Assembly (NCBI RefSeq): GCF_009707465.1
Contig: NZ_CP046120.1
Location: forward strand, 3,687,501-3,751,500
Source: Novosphingobium sp. Gsoil 351
GTDB lineage: Bacteria > Pseudomonadota > Alphaproteobacteria > Sphingomonadales > Sphingomonadaceae
Direction: 5' to 3'
Length of the DNA: 64,000 nt
Below are positions 36,878-44,894 of the stretch, in pieces (within the stretch, counting starts at the first letter, position 1; each line of letters begins with the position of its first letter). Made by a program: the position numbers and the translations under genes. The notes beneath the pieces were generated by a model, which saw nothing but the letters and a program-made list of their open reading frames with translations, was not told where the DNA came from and did no database searches.

Positions 36878-37120
36878 TCAGCTCGGAGACTTCGAGTTGA
36901 GAGCCTTGAGCAGGTCACCTACGTTATGCAGGCTCTCTACCTCGCGGCTGGTAAAGCGGACATTAAATCGCTGTTCGACTGTGACCATGAAACGGATGTG
37001 GTTGAGACTGTCCCAACCTTCGACATCGCGGGCGGTCGTTTCCTCGGTGATTTCCGCAACTTCATCATCGAAGACATCACGCACGATTTCACCGAGTTGC
37101 TCGATAGTGACTACTGGCAC
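36878..37120 (-). CDS. Acyl carrier protein
   Basis: An 80-residue acidic four-helix protein with the phosphopantetheine site GWDSLNH (Ser38) and the usual flank FMVTVEQRFNVRF. It should carry the acyl group made by the FkbH protein. I prefer the GTG at about 37120, behind a GGGGGT site, since it gives the usual ACP length. The frame could also begin at GTG 37162. It is the first gene of the leftward operon ACP, FkbH, MBOAT, SGNH. Confidence 0.85.
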   Translation of the reverse strand: MPVVTIEQLGEIVRDVFDDEVAEITEETTARDVEGWDSLNHIRFMVTVEQRFNVRFTSREVESLHNVGDLLKALNSKSPS

Positions 37121-37465
37121 AGCGATACCCCCATTCGATTCGCGCCTGACTAGTCTCGACACTCACTCTTGGAAACCTCTCACAGCCAGGCGAGCCTAAG
37201 CGGTTGAGGTTTCGACAGGAACGATAGGGTTCGTACAAGCTCTCGCTACGGTAATTCGTCGTAGGTAGGGGATCGCCTCCGCATCTGAGCTTGGAGGGAG
37301 GCCATATCGGCCCTTGGGGGGCGCCCACCCCCTCAGGTTTTTTCCGCAGCGATGCGCCGAACAATCACATCGTTCACGTCCTCGTTCCACCCATTGTGGT
37401 CATAGCCAACCAAAGGGGCTTGTTTGCCGCTTGCCAAATCGTTCCTGCTACGTTCTCAAGGCCGG
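37121..37465. promoter_or_regulatory. Divergent upstream region of the ACP operon with a hairpin and T-run
   Basis: No gene seen. At about 37313-37345 the plus strand has a G-run and C-run hairpin (GGGGG cgccca CCCCC) followed by TCAGG and six T. It looks like a terminator read to the right, yet no plus-strand gene precedes it. It may end an antisense or leader transcript. The ACP operon promoter should lie here, but I cannot place its boxes. Confidence 0.4.
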
Positions 37466-37681
37466 ATGGCCGAGCGTTTCCCTCCACCGTGGACCATGAA
37501 AGGGAACGCGAACTGCTATTGGATAGTGGCCGCGAATGGGGTGCGGGTAGCCTACGTCTACTTTAGCGACGACCGGAGCGGCCACAGCCAGTTGCACCTT
37601 GTTTCCCGTGACAGTGCGCGCCGCCTCGCGAACAACATCGCCAAGCTTCCTGAATTGGTCCGGCTACGCAATCAACGTTAG
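37466..37681 (+). CDS. Small conserved protein, 71 residues
   Basis: A soluble protein starting MAERFPPPWTMKGNANCYWI and continuing with NGVRVAYVYFSDDR and ARRLANNIAKLPELVRLRNQ. It matches a common alphaproteobacterial small protein of unknown role (usual text RYPPPW, DANGxxLAYVYxR, ARRIAxxIARLPELL). ATG 37466 follows AAGG. It is the last gene inside the island, next to the right arm repeat, so it may be island-borne or a displaced chromosomal gene. Confidence 0.7.
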   Translation: MAERFPPPWTMKGNANCYWIVAANGVRVAYVYFSDDRSGHSQLHLVSRDSARRLANNIAKLPELVRLRNQR

Positions 37682-37698
37682 GGCAAGCGGCTGGTTTT

Positions 37699-37720
37699 TC
37701 GGGGAGCGTTTATGGGAACG
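37699..37720. repeat. Right-end copy of the integrase arm repeat
   Basis: TCGGGGAGCGTTTATGGGAACG differs by one base from 25561-25582 near the left end. It lies 43 bases inside the tRNA-derived att repeat, in the same orientation as the left copy. Confidence 0.6.
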
Positions 37721-37762
37721 ACACCCGATTGCTTGAAAAAGTTTCAATAAATCAGATTTGGG

Positions 37763-37776
37763 TGGCGGAGACGGAG
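37763..37776. repeat. Right attachment repeat within tRNA-Ser
   Basis: TGGCGGAGACGGAG, the 3' terminal 14 bases of the tRNA (minus strand, including CCA). It is the partner of 25417-25430. Confidence 0.7.
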
Positions 37777-37855
37777 GGATTCGAACCCTCGGTACCGGAT
37801 TTACCAGTACGACGGTTTAGCAAACCGTTGGTTTCAGCCACTCACCCACGTCTCC
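37763..37855 (-). tRNA. tRNA-Ser (GCT)
   Basis: Ninety-three bases on the minus strand fold as a class II tRNA: acceptor GGAGACG paired with CGTCTCC, T-arm GAGGGTTCGAATCCCTC, anticodon loop TTTGCTAAA in a GACGG-type stem (anticodon GCT, serine AGC/AGT), and a long variable arm as expected for serine. CCA is encoded. The gene is intact although it carries the island's right att site. Confidence 0.95.
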
Positions 37856-38068
37856 GGATCGCAGCGGCGAGGGCGCGCTATAGCGAGGGGCGGGGGGTCG
37901 GCAAGCGCCCTCGGCGGTCCCCGCGCGCAGCGGTTTGGAATCGGTTCACCGCAAAACGGACTCGGATCATCGCCGGTTCATTGCGAGGGGGGCAGGCATC
38001 GATTCTCTTGACGGATGGGTGCGCTCGGCGGGGATCGCCGGGTGCCACACAGGGACGGGAATCGTATT

Positions 38069-38827
38069 ATGGGGATTTCGAGAACGGCACGCGGATTGCT
38101 GCTCGCGGGCGTGGTGGCGCTGACCTTGAGTTCCGCCGGATCGGCGCAATCGCTCCAGCCCATCGACCCGAACCAAGGCCTGAACAGCGACATCGCGGCC
38201 CCCGCGCAGTCCGCGGCCGCGGCGCCGGGCGCCGACTATGCAACGCCGGTCGGCAGCGAGGCGGGAACAATTCCCGCATTGCCTGCCGAGTCGCCGCCGT
38301 CGTCGCCCGCCTCGCCTGCGTCCCCCGCAACGCAGGTTCAGGGCGCGACCTATCACAAGGACGACGTCATCGGCGCCGCCGAGGGGGTTTTCGGCAAGGG
38401 CGCCGAGGGCCTAGCGCGGATGATAGAGGACCTGCTCAAGAAGCAGGGCGAGCCCAACGGCTATATTGTCGGGCGCGAGGCGGGCGGCGCGTTCGTAGTC
38501 GGCCTGCGTTACGGCTCGGGGACACTATATCACAAAGTCGAGGGCCAAAAGCCGGTCTACTGGACCGGGCCGTCGGTCGGGTTCGACGCAGGAGCCAATG
38601 CGGGCAAGACTTTCGTGCTGGTTTACAACCTCTACGACAGCCAGGACCTTTACAAGCGGTTCCCGGCGGGCGAGGGGCAAGCGTATGTCGTCGGCGGGCT
38701 CAACGCCAGTTACATGCGCCAGGGCGACGTAGTCCTGATCCCGATCCGCATGGGAGTTGGCCTGCGGCTTGGAGTCAACGCAGGCTACATGAAGTTCAGC
38801 AAAACCGCCAAGTGGATGCCATTCTAA
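38069..38827 (+). CDS. DUF1134 exported protein
   Basis: A 252-residue protein. A signal peptide (MGISRTARGLLLAGVVALTL, cut near GSAQ) is followed by a Pro/Ala-rich linker of about 70 residues and a DUF1134 domain: AAEGVFGKGAEGLARMIEDL, REAGGAFVVGLRYGSGTLYH, WTGPSVGFDAGANAGKTFVL, VYNLYDSQDLYKRFPAGEG. The domain belongs to the YSC84-like lipid-binding group and is found in the periplasm of alphaproteobacteria. Function unknown. ATG 38069 is preferred over the earlier start because the signal peptide begins there. Confidence 0.85.
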   Translation: MGISRTARGLLLAGVVALTLSSAGSAQSLQPIDPNQGLNSDIAAPAQSAAAAPGADYATPVGSEAGTIPALPAESPPSSPASPASPATQVQGATYHKDDVIGAAEGVFGKGAEGLARMIEDLLKKQGEPNGYIVGREAGGAFVVGLRYGSGTLYHKVEGQKPVYWTGPSVGFDAGANAGKTFVLVYNLYDSQDLYKRFPAGEGQAYVVGGLNASYMRQGDVVLIPIRMGVGLRLGVNAGYMKFSKTAKWMPF

Positions 38828-38961
38828 CGACCGTCACAGCGGACGGTATCGTTCGCTAGGGTCGCAAGGTGCGTCGGACGGGTTCGCGTGGCGGATAACC
38901 TTTCGCAATATACAACCACCCGGTTGTCGCGGCGCGGTATGGGGGCTATGCGCGCGCCGCC

Positions 38962-40140
38962 ATGCTCGACACCCTGACCCAGCAACCGCCCGACGCGCTG
39001 CTCGCGCTGATCAAGCTCCACAACGCCGATCCGCGGACCGACAAGATCGATCTGGGCGTCGGAGTCTATCGCACCGGGCAGGGCGACACCCCGGTGTTCG
39101 CCGCGATCAAGGCGGCCGAGGCGCGGCTGCTCGAGACGCAGGACACCAAGGCCTACCTTGGGCCAGAGGGCGACATGGGCTTCGTCCATGCGCTGATGCC
39201 CTACATTTTCGGTGGTGACGATCCGACACTCGGTGGCCGGATTGAGGGGATGCAGACCCCTGGCGGTACCGGCGGGGTGCGGCTGGCGCTGGGTTTGGCC
39301 AAGAAGGCGGGCGTCGGCAGAGTATGGATGGGCACGCCGAGCTGGCCCAACCACGCACAGATTCTCGCCGATCTGGGCCTCGAACTGAAGCCATTCGCGC
39401 ACTCCGGGTCCGATGGCGCGGTCGATATGGATGGTCTGCGTGGCGCCATTGTGGCAGCCGAGCCGGGCGATGCAATCCTGCTCCACGGTTGCTGCCACAA
39501 CCCGACCGGGATCGACTATATCCCCGCGCAATGGGACGAGATCGCTGGGCTGCTGGCCGACAAGGCGCTGCTCCCGGTGCTCGACCTCGCCTACCAAGGT
39601 CTCGGCCACGGGATGGACGAGGATGCCTATGGCGTTCGCCGGGTGTTGACCGCGGTGCCCGAGGCGCTGGTCGCCTACAGCTGCGACAAGAATTTCGGGC
39701 TGTATCGAGACCGGGTTGGCGCATTCTATATCATGACCGCGGCGGACGGGCAGATGAGCGCTGCGCTCTCGAATGGTCACGCGCTGGCCCGCGCCAACTG
39801 GTCGATGCCGCCTGATCACGGCGCCGCCGCGGTGCGGATGGTACTGGAAGACACCGCGATGACCGAGCAGTGGCAGGACGAACTCGACACGATGCGCGCC
39901 CGGATGCGCCAGGTGCGCGCGCGGTTGGCCGAATCCGGCATCGTCGGCGGGATCGACTTGCGTCCGGTAGGGAGCCAGAACGGGCTGTTTTCGGTGCTCA
40001 AGCTCAACGCCGAGCAGATCATGCGGCTGAGGACCGATCACGGCATCTACATGGCCGGATCGGGCCGGATCAACATCGCCGGACTGACCATGGGCAACAT
40101 CGACGCGTTCGTCGTCGCACTGGCGGCGGTAACCGCTTAG
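38962..40140 (+). CDS. Aromatic amino acid / aspartate aminotransferase, class I
   Basis: A 392-residue PLP enzyme of the AspC/TyrB group, transferring the amino group of aspartate, tyrosine or phenylalanine to 2-oxoglutarate. Landmarks are KIDLGVGVYRTGQGDTPVF near the N terminus, CCHNPTGIDYIPAQW, LPVLDLAYQGLGHGMDED, the Schiff-base Lys in SCDKNFGLYRDRVG and the carboxylate-binding Arg in GSGRINIAGL. Substrate range cannot be told from this, but the text (PSWPNH, YQGLGHG) is closer to TyrB-type enzymes. The acetyltransferase gene follows after one base. Confidence 0.88.
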   Translation: MLDTLTQQPPDALLALIKLHNADPRTDKIDLGVGVYRTGQGDTPVFAAIKAAEARLLETQDTKAYLGPEGDMGFVHALMPYIFGGDDPTLGGRIEGMQTPGGTGGVRLALGLAKKAGVGRVWMGTPSWPNHAQILADLGLELKPFAHSGSDGAVDMDGLRGAIVAAEPGDAILLHGCCHNPTGIDYIPAQWDEIAGLLADKALLPVLDLAYQGLGHGMDEDAYGVRRVLTAVPEALVAYSCDKNFGLYRDRVGAFYIMTAADGQMSAALSNGHALARANWSMPPDHGAAAVRMVLEDTAMTEQWQDELDTMRARMRQVRARLAESGIVGGIDLRPVGSQNGLFSVLKLNAEQIMRLRTDHGIYMAGSGRINIAGLTMGNIDAFVVALAAVTA

Positions 40141-40141
40141 T

Positions 40142-40696
40142 ATGGACCGGCAGCCGACGCTCGAAGGGGAGCGGCTGCTGCTTAGGCCGTTGCGTGCGGA
40201 CGATTGGGAGGCGCTGTTCGCAGTCGCGTCGGACCCGCTGGTGTGGGAAGTACACCCAGCGCGTGATCGCTGGAAGGAGCCGACATTCCGCGCGTTCTTC
40301 GCTGACGCGCTGGCCAAGGGCGGGGCGCTAGTGGTGATCGACAAGACGAGTGGCGCGATCATCGGCTCCTCGCGGTTTCAGAGCCACAATGAGGAGCAAG
40401 GCGGATCGGTCGAGATCGGCTGGACGTTCCTGGCGCGCGCGTACTGGGGCGGTGACTATAACCGCGAGATGAAGCGGCTGATGCTGGCGCACGCGCTCGC
40501 GGCGGTCGAGCGGGTCCATTTCATCGTCGGCGAAGACAACATCCGCTCACGCCAGGCGATGACCAAGATCGGCGGCGTGCTCGACGACTGGACCGAAACC
40601 CGCGAAATGGCCGGCGGCCCGGTGCGGCACGTGCGGTTTACGATCGATCGGGCCGCGTTCGCGGACGGGCCACTCAACGTCCGCCACACCGACTGA
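40142..40696 (+). CDS. GNAT acetyltransferase, RimJ/RimL-like
   Basis: A 184-residue acyl-CoA-dependent N-acetyltransferase: GERLLLRPLRADDWEALFAV at the N terminus, VEIGWTFLARAYWGGDYNRE in the centre and VHFIVGEDNIRSRQAMTKIG before the end, the order of the Acetyltransf_3 family. The substrate is unknown; ribosomal proteins, antibiotics and small amines are all acetylated by relatives. The start lies one base after the aminotransferase stop, so the two are probably co-transcribed. A palindrome lies ten bases past its stop. Confidence 0.82.
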   Translation: MDRQPTLEGERLLLRPLRADDWEALFAVASDPLVWEVHPARDRWKEPTFRAFFADALAKGGALVVIDKTSGAIIGSSRFQSHNEEQGGSVEIGWTFLARAYWGGDYNREMKRLMLAHALAAVERVHFIVGEDNIRSRQAMTKIGGVLDDWTETREMAGGPVRHVRFTIDRAAFADGPLNVRHTD

Positions 40697-40705
40697 CTTC
40701 CACGT

Positions 40706-40777
40706 CCGCTCATGTCGAGCGAAGTCGAGACACGTGAAGTCGGCGCGTGATGTCTCGACTTCGCTCGACATGAGCGG
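40706..40777. repeat. Perfect 27-base palindromic repeat, possible bidirectional terminator
   Basis: Two 27-base arms (40706-40732 and 40751-40777, starting CCGCTCATGTCGAGCG) are exact complements around 18 bases. It lies between two convergent genes. A related element with four mismatches lies at 51382-51449, which marks it as a dispersed repeat. Confidence 0.85.
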
Positions 40778-40798
40778 CGCTGGGAGAAGTGACTGGCG

Positions 40799-41416
40799 TC
40801 AAACCGCCCGCAAGCTCTCCATGCGCTTTAAATAGCGTGCCAGCACGTCGATCTCGAGGTTGACCTTGCTCCCTTTGGTCAGCCCGCCGAGTGTGGTGAC
40901 TTCGCCGGTGTGCGGGATCAGGTTGAGCGCGAAATGGCAGGTGCCGTCCGCTTGGTCGGCCACTTCGTTGACCGTCAGCGATACCCCGTCGACGGTGATC
41001 GAGCCCTTGGCGGCGAGATAGGGCGCAAGCTCGGCGGGGGCGGAAATGCCGACTTTGATCGAGTCGCCCGCCGGGCAGGTGCCGAACACTTCGCCGACGC
41101 CGTCGACGTGGCCGGTGACGATGTGCCCGCCCAGCTCGTCGCCCAGCCTGAGCGCCTGTTCAAGGTTGAGCCTGGCCCCCGCGTGCCAGCGCGGCGCTGT
41201 GCGGGACACGCTCTCGTCCGAGACATCGACCGCGAACCAAGCGTCTCCGGCCGTGCCGCCGCGGTCGACCACGGTTAGGCACACGCCCGAGCAGGCGATC
41301 GAAGCGCCGATCGCGATCTGCGCGGGATCGTAGGGGCAAGCGACCGTCAGGCGCAGGTCGCCGCGCTGCTCGACGCTGGCGACGGTGCCGATCGCGGTGA
41401 CTATGCCGGTGAACAT
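40799..41416 (-). CDS. ribE: Riboflavin synthase, alpha subunit
   Basis: A 205-residue enzyme joining two molecules of 6,7-dimethyl-8-ribityllumazine into riboflavin. It has the exact N terminus MFTGIVTAIG and the twin-barrel duplication: GDELGGHIVTGHVDGVG in the first half and SITVDGVSLTVNEV in the second. ATG 41416 follows GAGAAAG and lies ten bases after the ribD stop, so both are in one operon. The longer frame upstream is ribD DNA in another frame. Confidence 0.93.
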   Translation of the reverse strand: MFTGIVTAIGTVASVEQRGDLRLTVACPYDPAQIAIGASIACSGVCLTVVDRGGTAGDAWFAVDVSDESVSRTAPRWHAGARLNLEQALRLGDELGGHIVTGHVDGVGEVFGTCPAGDSIKVGISAPAELAPYLAAKGSITVDGVSLTVNEVADQADGTCHFALNLIPHTGEVTTLGGLTKGSKVNLEIDVLARYLKRMESLRAV

Positions 41417-41426
41417 GCGCTTTCTC

Positions 41427-42401
41427 TTAGATGGCCAGCGGCCCCGAGCGCTCGTAGACTTCGAGCGTGTCGTTGCCAAGGCGGCGGATGTCGGTCTGCC
41501 TCCAGTCGGCTGCGTCGGCGAGCGCCGTCGCCGCCAGATCGGGCAGGGCGGGCCCGTCGCCGCCTACCACAAGCTGCGCCCGGTAGAGCATCAGCCGGTC
41601 TGCCAGCCCCGCGTCGAGGAACGCGCGCGCGGTGGCCGCGCCGCCCTCGACCATCAGCCACTGCGCATTGGTGCCGCCAATCGCGGCGGGCGAGGCTACC
41701 GCGCGCCAGCCATCCCGCGCCGAGTCACGCGTCAACAGCCAGCGTTCGGGGCTGCGATCCTCGATCCCCGGCAGACGGACGTCGAGCCGCGGCGCGTCGG
41801 CGCGCAGGGTGCCGCCGCCGACCAGGATCGCATCCATCTTCGCGCGCCAGGCGTGGACGTGGGCGCGTGCGATCTCGCCGGTCAACCATTGGCCTTGGAG
41901 GGGGGTAAGGCGGCAGTCTTCGGACAACGCGAGCTTGAGCGAGACGTGAGGGCGGCCGTGCCGGGTGCGGGTCAAGTATCCGGCGAGGCTATCGCGGCAC
42001 GCCGGGGAATCGATCGTAGCGACCGCGATCCCCGCCGCCGCGATCCGCGCGAGGCCTTGCCCCTGGGTGCGGGGGTCGGGGTCGCCGCAGCCGATCACCG
42101 CCCGCGCCACACCCGCTGCCGCGACAAGGTCGGCGCAGGCCGGTCCGCGCGGGCTGTCGTGCGCGCACGGCTCGAGGGTGACGTAGAGCGTCGCGCCACG
42201 CGCGGCTTCGCCCGCCATGGCCAGCGCCACCGCTTCCGCATGGGGCCGTCCGCCCGGCTGAGTGCAGCCGCGTCCGACCACGCGGCCATCCTTGACCACG
42301 ATCGCCCCTACCGCGGGATTGGGCCGGCTTAGCGGCCTGCCGCGTTCGGCCAAGCGGGCGGCGGCGGCGAGCCAGTCGCGGTCGGATTTCTGTTCGGTCA
42401 C
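41427..42401 (-). CDS. ribD: Bifunctional riboflavin deaminase/reductase RibD
   Basis: A 324-residue protein doing steps two and three of riboflavin synthesis. The N-terminal deaminase has the zinc motif PHAEAVAL and TLEPCAHDSPRGPAC. The C-terminal reductase (about 150-324) begins PHVSLKLALSEDC and includes AILVGGGTLRADAPRLDVR and WLMVEGGAATARAFLDAGLA. Length is slightly short of the usual 360. It lies upstream of ribE on the same strand. No FMN riboswitch is seen before it. Confidence 0.9.
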   Translation of the reverse strand: MTEQKSDRDWLAAAARLAERGRPLSRPNPAVGAIVVKDGRVVGRGCTQPGGRPHAEAVALAMAGEAARGATLYVTLEPCAHDSPRGPACADLVAAAGVARAVIGCGDPDPRTQGQGLARIAAAGIAVATIDSPACRDSLAGYLTRTRHGRPHVSLKLALSEDCRLTPLQGQWLTGEIARAHVHAWRAKMDAILVGGGTLRADAPRLDVRLPGIEDRSPERWLLTRDSARDGWRAVASPAAIGGTNAQWLMVEGGAATARAFLDAGLADRLMLYRAQLVVGGDGPALPDLAATALADAADWRQTDIRRLGNDTLEVYERSGPLAI

Positions 42402-42541
42402 ACCCCCTCAAACCGCTCTCCCCGAGCGATGTCGAGGGTTTATTCAAGCGTGATGCAATACTGCGACGGGCGCGTCCGCGCCGATGTCCCGCCCGATCCC
42501 TCGACTTCGCGCTGGATCATCGGAAAAGGAGTTGTGCCGCG

Positions 42542-43001
42542 CTAATCGTTGATGCGCGCCACCCGCGCCTTGGGCATGCCATTGCCCGCGGCTTTGGCCG
42601 CCGCTTCCGCTTCGCGCTCCGCCTTGGCCTCGGCCTCAATCTTATCGACGTCCATCCCCGAGACCCGGCCCAGCGTTTTGTACATCTGGCGGATGCGTTC
42701 TTGGCTGGCGGCTTCCTCAGCCTCCGCGGCGCGCGAGGCGTTGGTCGCGGCGATGTTGCCGGCGACTATCTCGGCCTCGCTGCGGTTGGGATCGAAGCTT
42801 TGCACATAGGTGATCTGCGGCGGGCGCGGCAGCCCCGCGCCCCCCTTCCTGCCACATCACCGAGAACAGCCCTATGGTGACCATCGCCGCGACCGCCATG
42901 ATCTTGAAGCGGTGCGGGTGGGGCCTGGCCAATTCCCTGCTGAGATCGCCCAGCGCGGCGAGGGGGTTGATGCGGCGGAGGATGCGGTGGAACAGCGACA
43001 T
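42542..43001 (-). pseudogene. Membrane protein of sphingomonads, frameshifted
   Basis: The first frame from ATG 43001 gives MSLFHRILRRINPLAALGDL and one membrane helix (IMAVAAMVTIGLFSVMW). After EGGRG it leaves frame at a run of four G (about 42833-42836). Removing one G would join it to the second frame: LPRPPQITYVQSFDPNRSEA, then a coiled-coil-like Ala/Glu-rich end to 42542. The joined protein of about 150 residues matches a small one-helix protein common in sphingomonads, role unknown. Sequencing error is a real alternative. It converges on nothing and precedes the ribD promoter. Confidence 0.65.
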
Positions 43002-43045
43002 GGCGCCAAGATAGGGGCTGGCGGCTGTGCGCGCCAGATGCCGTG

Positions 43046-43792
43046 TCAGCCGAACGGGGCGTAGAGGTTGCGGCCTTCGCGCTTGAGCCAGCGGTTGGCG
43101 GCAGGCAGGTCGCCGTCGTAGATCGCGTCGAGAAATGCGTGGAAACCAGATCCATGGTCGAAATGGACCAAGTGAGCGACCTCGTGCGCGACGACCGAGC
43201 GGCGGACGAAATCGGGGGCCATGACCAACCGCCAGTTGAGCCTGACCACTCCCCCACTGGTGCAACTCCCCCAGCGCCGCCGGGCGCGGGAGAGCAGCAC
43301 GCGCGGGGCGGCGACATCCGCGGCGGCCGCGAACGCGGCGACGTCTTCGCCGAACAGCCGCAGCGCCTCCGCCTCGAGCCACCGCTGCAAGCGTCGCTGG
43401 AGCGACTCTTGCGGGCCTCCGAGCAGGATCGCGCCGTCATCGAGCACCGGACGGCGCGGCGCCCCGGACGACCAGGCGACGGTCAGGCGCTCACCCCGAT
43501 AGGCCAGGGCTTCGCCCACCTCCGGCGCGGTTCGCGGAGGAACAGCGGCAAGCTGGCGCGCGAGCCAGTCGCTGCGCTCGCGAGCGAAAGCGAGTGCCTC
43601 GCCGCTGCGGCCCCACGGCGGCATCGTGATCCGCGCCTCGCTGCCGTCGGGGGCGATCCGCAGCGTCATCCGCCGCGCGGTGCGCAAGGTGCGGATTTTC
43701 ACCGGCAGTTCGCGCCCGGCGATAGTCAGACTGCGCCGTTCGGAAGGGGCAACAGGGCGCGGCTTGCCCCCGCGGCGCAGCCAATCGATCAT
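43046..43792 (-). CDS. YgjP-type zinc-dependent metallopeptidase family protein
   Basis: A 248-residue protein of the UPF/DUF45 (M48-like) family. The zinc site is [15 protein letters not shown], with [20 protein letters not shown] as the family landmark upstream. These are soluble proteins whose substrate is unknown. ATG 43792 overlaps the stop of the YcgN gene by four bases. It lies downstream of SCO1- and YcgN-type genes, all on the minus strand. Confidence 0.85.
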   Translation of the reverse strand: MIDWLRRGGKPRPVAPSERRSLTIAGRELPVKIRTLRTARRMTLRIAPDGSEARITMPPWGRSGEALAFARERSDWLARQLAAVPPRTAPEVGEALAYRGERLTVAWSSGAPRRPVLDDGAILLGGPQESLQRRLQRWLEAEALRLFGEDVAAFAAAADVAAPRVLLSRARRRWGSCTSGGVVRLNWRLVMAPDFVRRSVVAHEVAHLVHFDHGSGFHAFLDAIYDGDLPAANRWLKREGRNLYAPFG

Positions 43793-44238
43793 CCGACCGG
43801 CTCGGTCGATACGATGTGGTCTTCGAGCGGCCCGGCCACCACTTCGCTCACCGCGCGGCCGCGCACGGAAATGCCTTCGCGGTGAACCGCCTCGCGATCC
43901 CCACATTCAAGGTAATGCCACGCTGGCAGCGGCTGGTCCTCCGCGCGCAGGCGATAGGCGCAAGTCTTAGGCAGCCAAGGCACCTCTAGCACCAGCCGCG
44001 GGGTCAGGCGCAGGCAATCCGGGACTTGCGCCTTGCGGTGGCGGTAGTCGGAACAGCCGCCTGTCTTGAGATCGAGCAGGCGGCAAGCGACGTTGGTGCG
44101 ATAGATCGCGCCCGTGTCCTCGTCCTCCAGCTTGTGCAGGCAACACTGGCCGCAGCCGTCGCACAGCGCTTCCCACTGGGCGCGGGTCAGGCGGTCGAGC
44201 GGCTTGTCCCAGAAGCGCGGTTCCTTCATTTCGTCCAT
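43789..44238 (-). CDS. YcgN family cysteine-cluster protein
   Basis: A 149-residue protein of the UPF0260 family. Eight cysteines lie in the typical spacing: [36 protein letters not shown] and KTCAYRL, fit for a metal or Fe-S site. Function unknown. ATG 44238 and the ATG at 44229 are both possible. The gene overlaps the end of the SCO1 gene by up to 13 bases, so it is part of that operon. Confidence 0.88.
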   Translation of the reverse strand: MDEMKEPRFWDKPLDRLTRAQWEALCDGCGQCCLHKLEDEDTGAIYRTNVACRLLDLKTGGCSDYRHRKAQVPDCLRLTPRLVLEVPWLPKTCAYRLRAEDQPLPAWHYLECGDREAVHREGISVRGRAVSEVVAGPLEDHIVSTEPVG

Positions 44239-44828
44239 TTGGCGATGCTTTCGGCGACGGCGTCCGGGGTCTGATCGATCGGCAACAGCGCCAGTGGCTT
44301 GCCCTGCGGGTCCATCAGGTAGGCGACGCGCGAATGATCCATCAGGTAGCCGCCGTCTTTGGTCGGTTCGCCCTTGCTGTAGAACGCCTTGAACATCTTC
44401 GCGGCCTCGGCGACCTGCGTCTCACTGCCGGTCAGGCCGATCAGCTGGGGCGAGAACGCCGCGGCGAATTCGCCCACCGCCGCCGGGGTGTCGCGGGCCG
44501 GATCGATGCTGACGAACAGCGGCTGGACTCGTGCCGCGACCTCGGGCTCGGCCTTGGCGAATTTGGCGTAGCCCTGCATCAGCTTCTGCACGTCCAGCGG
44601 GCAGGCGTCGGGGCAAAAAGTGTAGCCGAAATACACGATCCGGTATTTGCCCGCGAAATCGTGAAAGCGGACCGGCTTGGCGGCCTTGTCGACCAGCGCG
44701 AAGTCGCCGCCGATTGCCGCGCCTTCGAGAGGCGGTGGCTCGGATTGGCCGGGGGAGCAGGCGGCGAGGGCGCAGAGCAGCGCAGCGGCAAGGGCGGCAA
44801 GGGGGCGAAGCATGGCGCGGCGGTTCAT
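44226..44828 (-). CDS. SCO1/SenC copper chaperone lipoprotein
   Basis: A 200-residue lipoprotein (lipobox LAAC, Cys24) with a thioredoxin fold. The copper-binding pair is Cys72 and Cys76 in [11 protein letters not shown], and the conserved His165 is in [11 protein letters not shown] proteins insert copper into the CuA site of cytochrome oxidase from the periplasmic side. It is the first gene of a minus-strand group with YcgN and YgjP-type genes and is divergent from the ankyrin gene. Confidence 0.88.
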   Translation of the reverse strand: MNRRAMLRPLAALAAALLCALAACSPGQSEPPPLEGAAIGGDFALVDKAAKPVRFHDFAGKYRIVYFGYTFCPDACPLDVQKLMQGYAKFAKAEPEVAARVQPLFVSIDPARDTPAAVGEFAAAFSPQLIGLTGSETQVAEAAKMFKAFYSKGEPTKDGGYLMDHSRVAYLMDPQGKPLALLPIDQTPDAVAESIAKWTK

Positions 44829-44894
44829 GCTCTGCTAACGGCGGCTGGGCAAGGGACGACTCCCTTTGCGGCTGGGCATTTTCAGGAGGTTGGG

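Larger units (their letters stand above)
25417..37776. mobile_element. Integrative island at tRNA-Ser(GCT), about 12.4 kb
   Basis: Bounds are set by the 14-base direct repeat TGGCGGAGACGGAG at 25417-25430 and at 37763-37776. The right copy is the 3' end of tRNA-Ser. A tyrosine recombinase gene lies 212 bases inside the left repeat, and a 22-base sequence (one mismatch) occurs near both ends at 25561 and 37699. Contents are integrase, excisionase-like HTH, primase (frameshifted), DUF3987 ATPase, an HGGxxG protein and the ACP/FkbH/MBOAT/SGNH cargo. The integrase is at the end away from the intact tRNA, which is less usual. A composite of two insertions cannot be excluded. Confidence 0.7.

Noticed and set aside
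38824-40362. Minus-strand 512-codon frame
   Set aside because: It lies antisense to the aminotransferase, which has full motif support.
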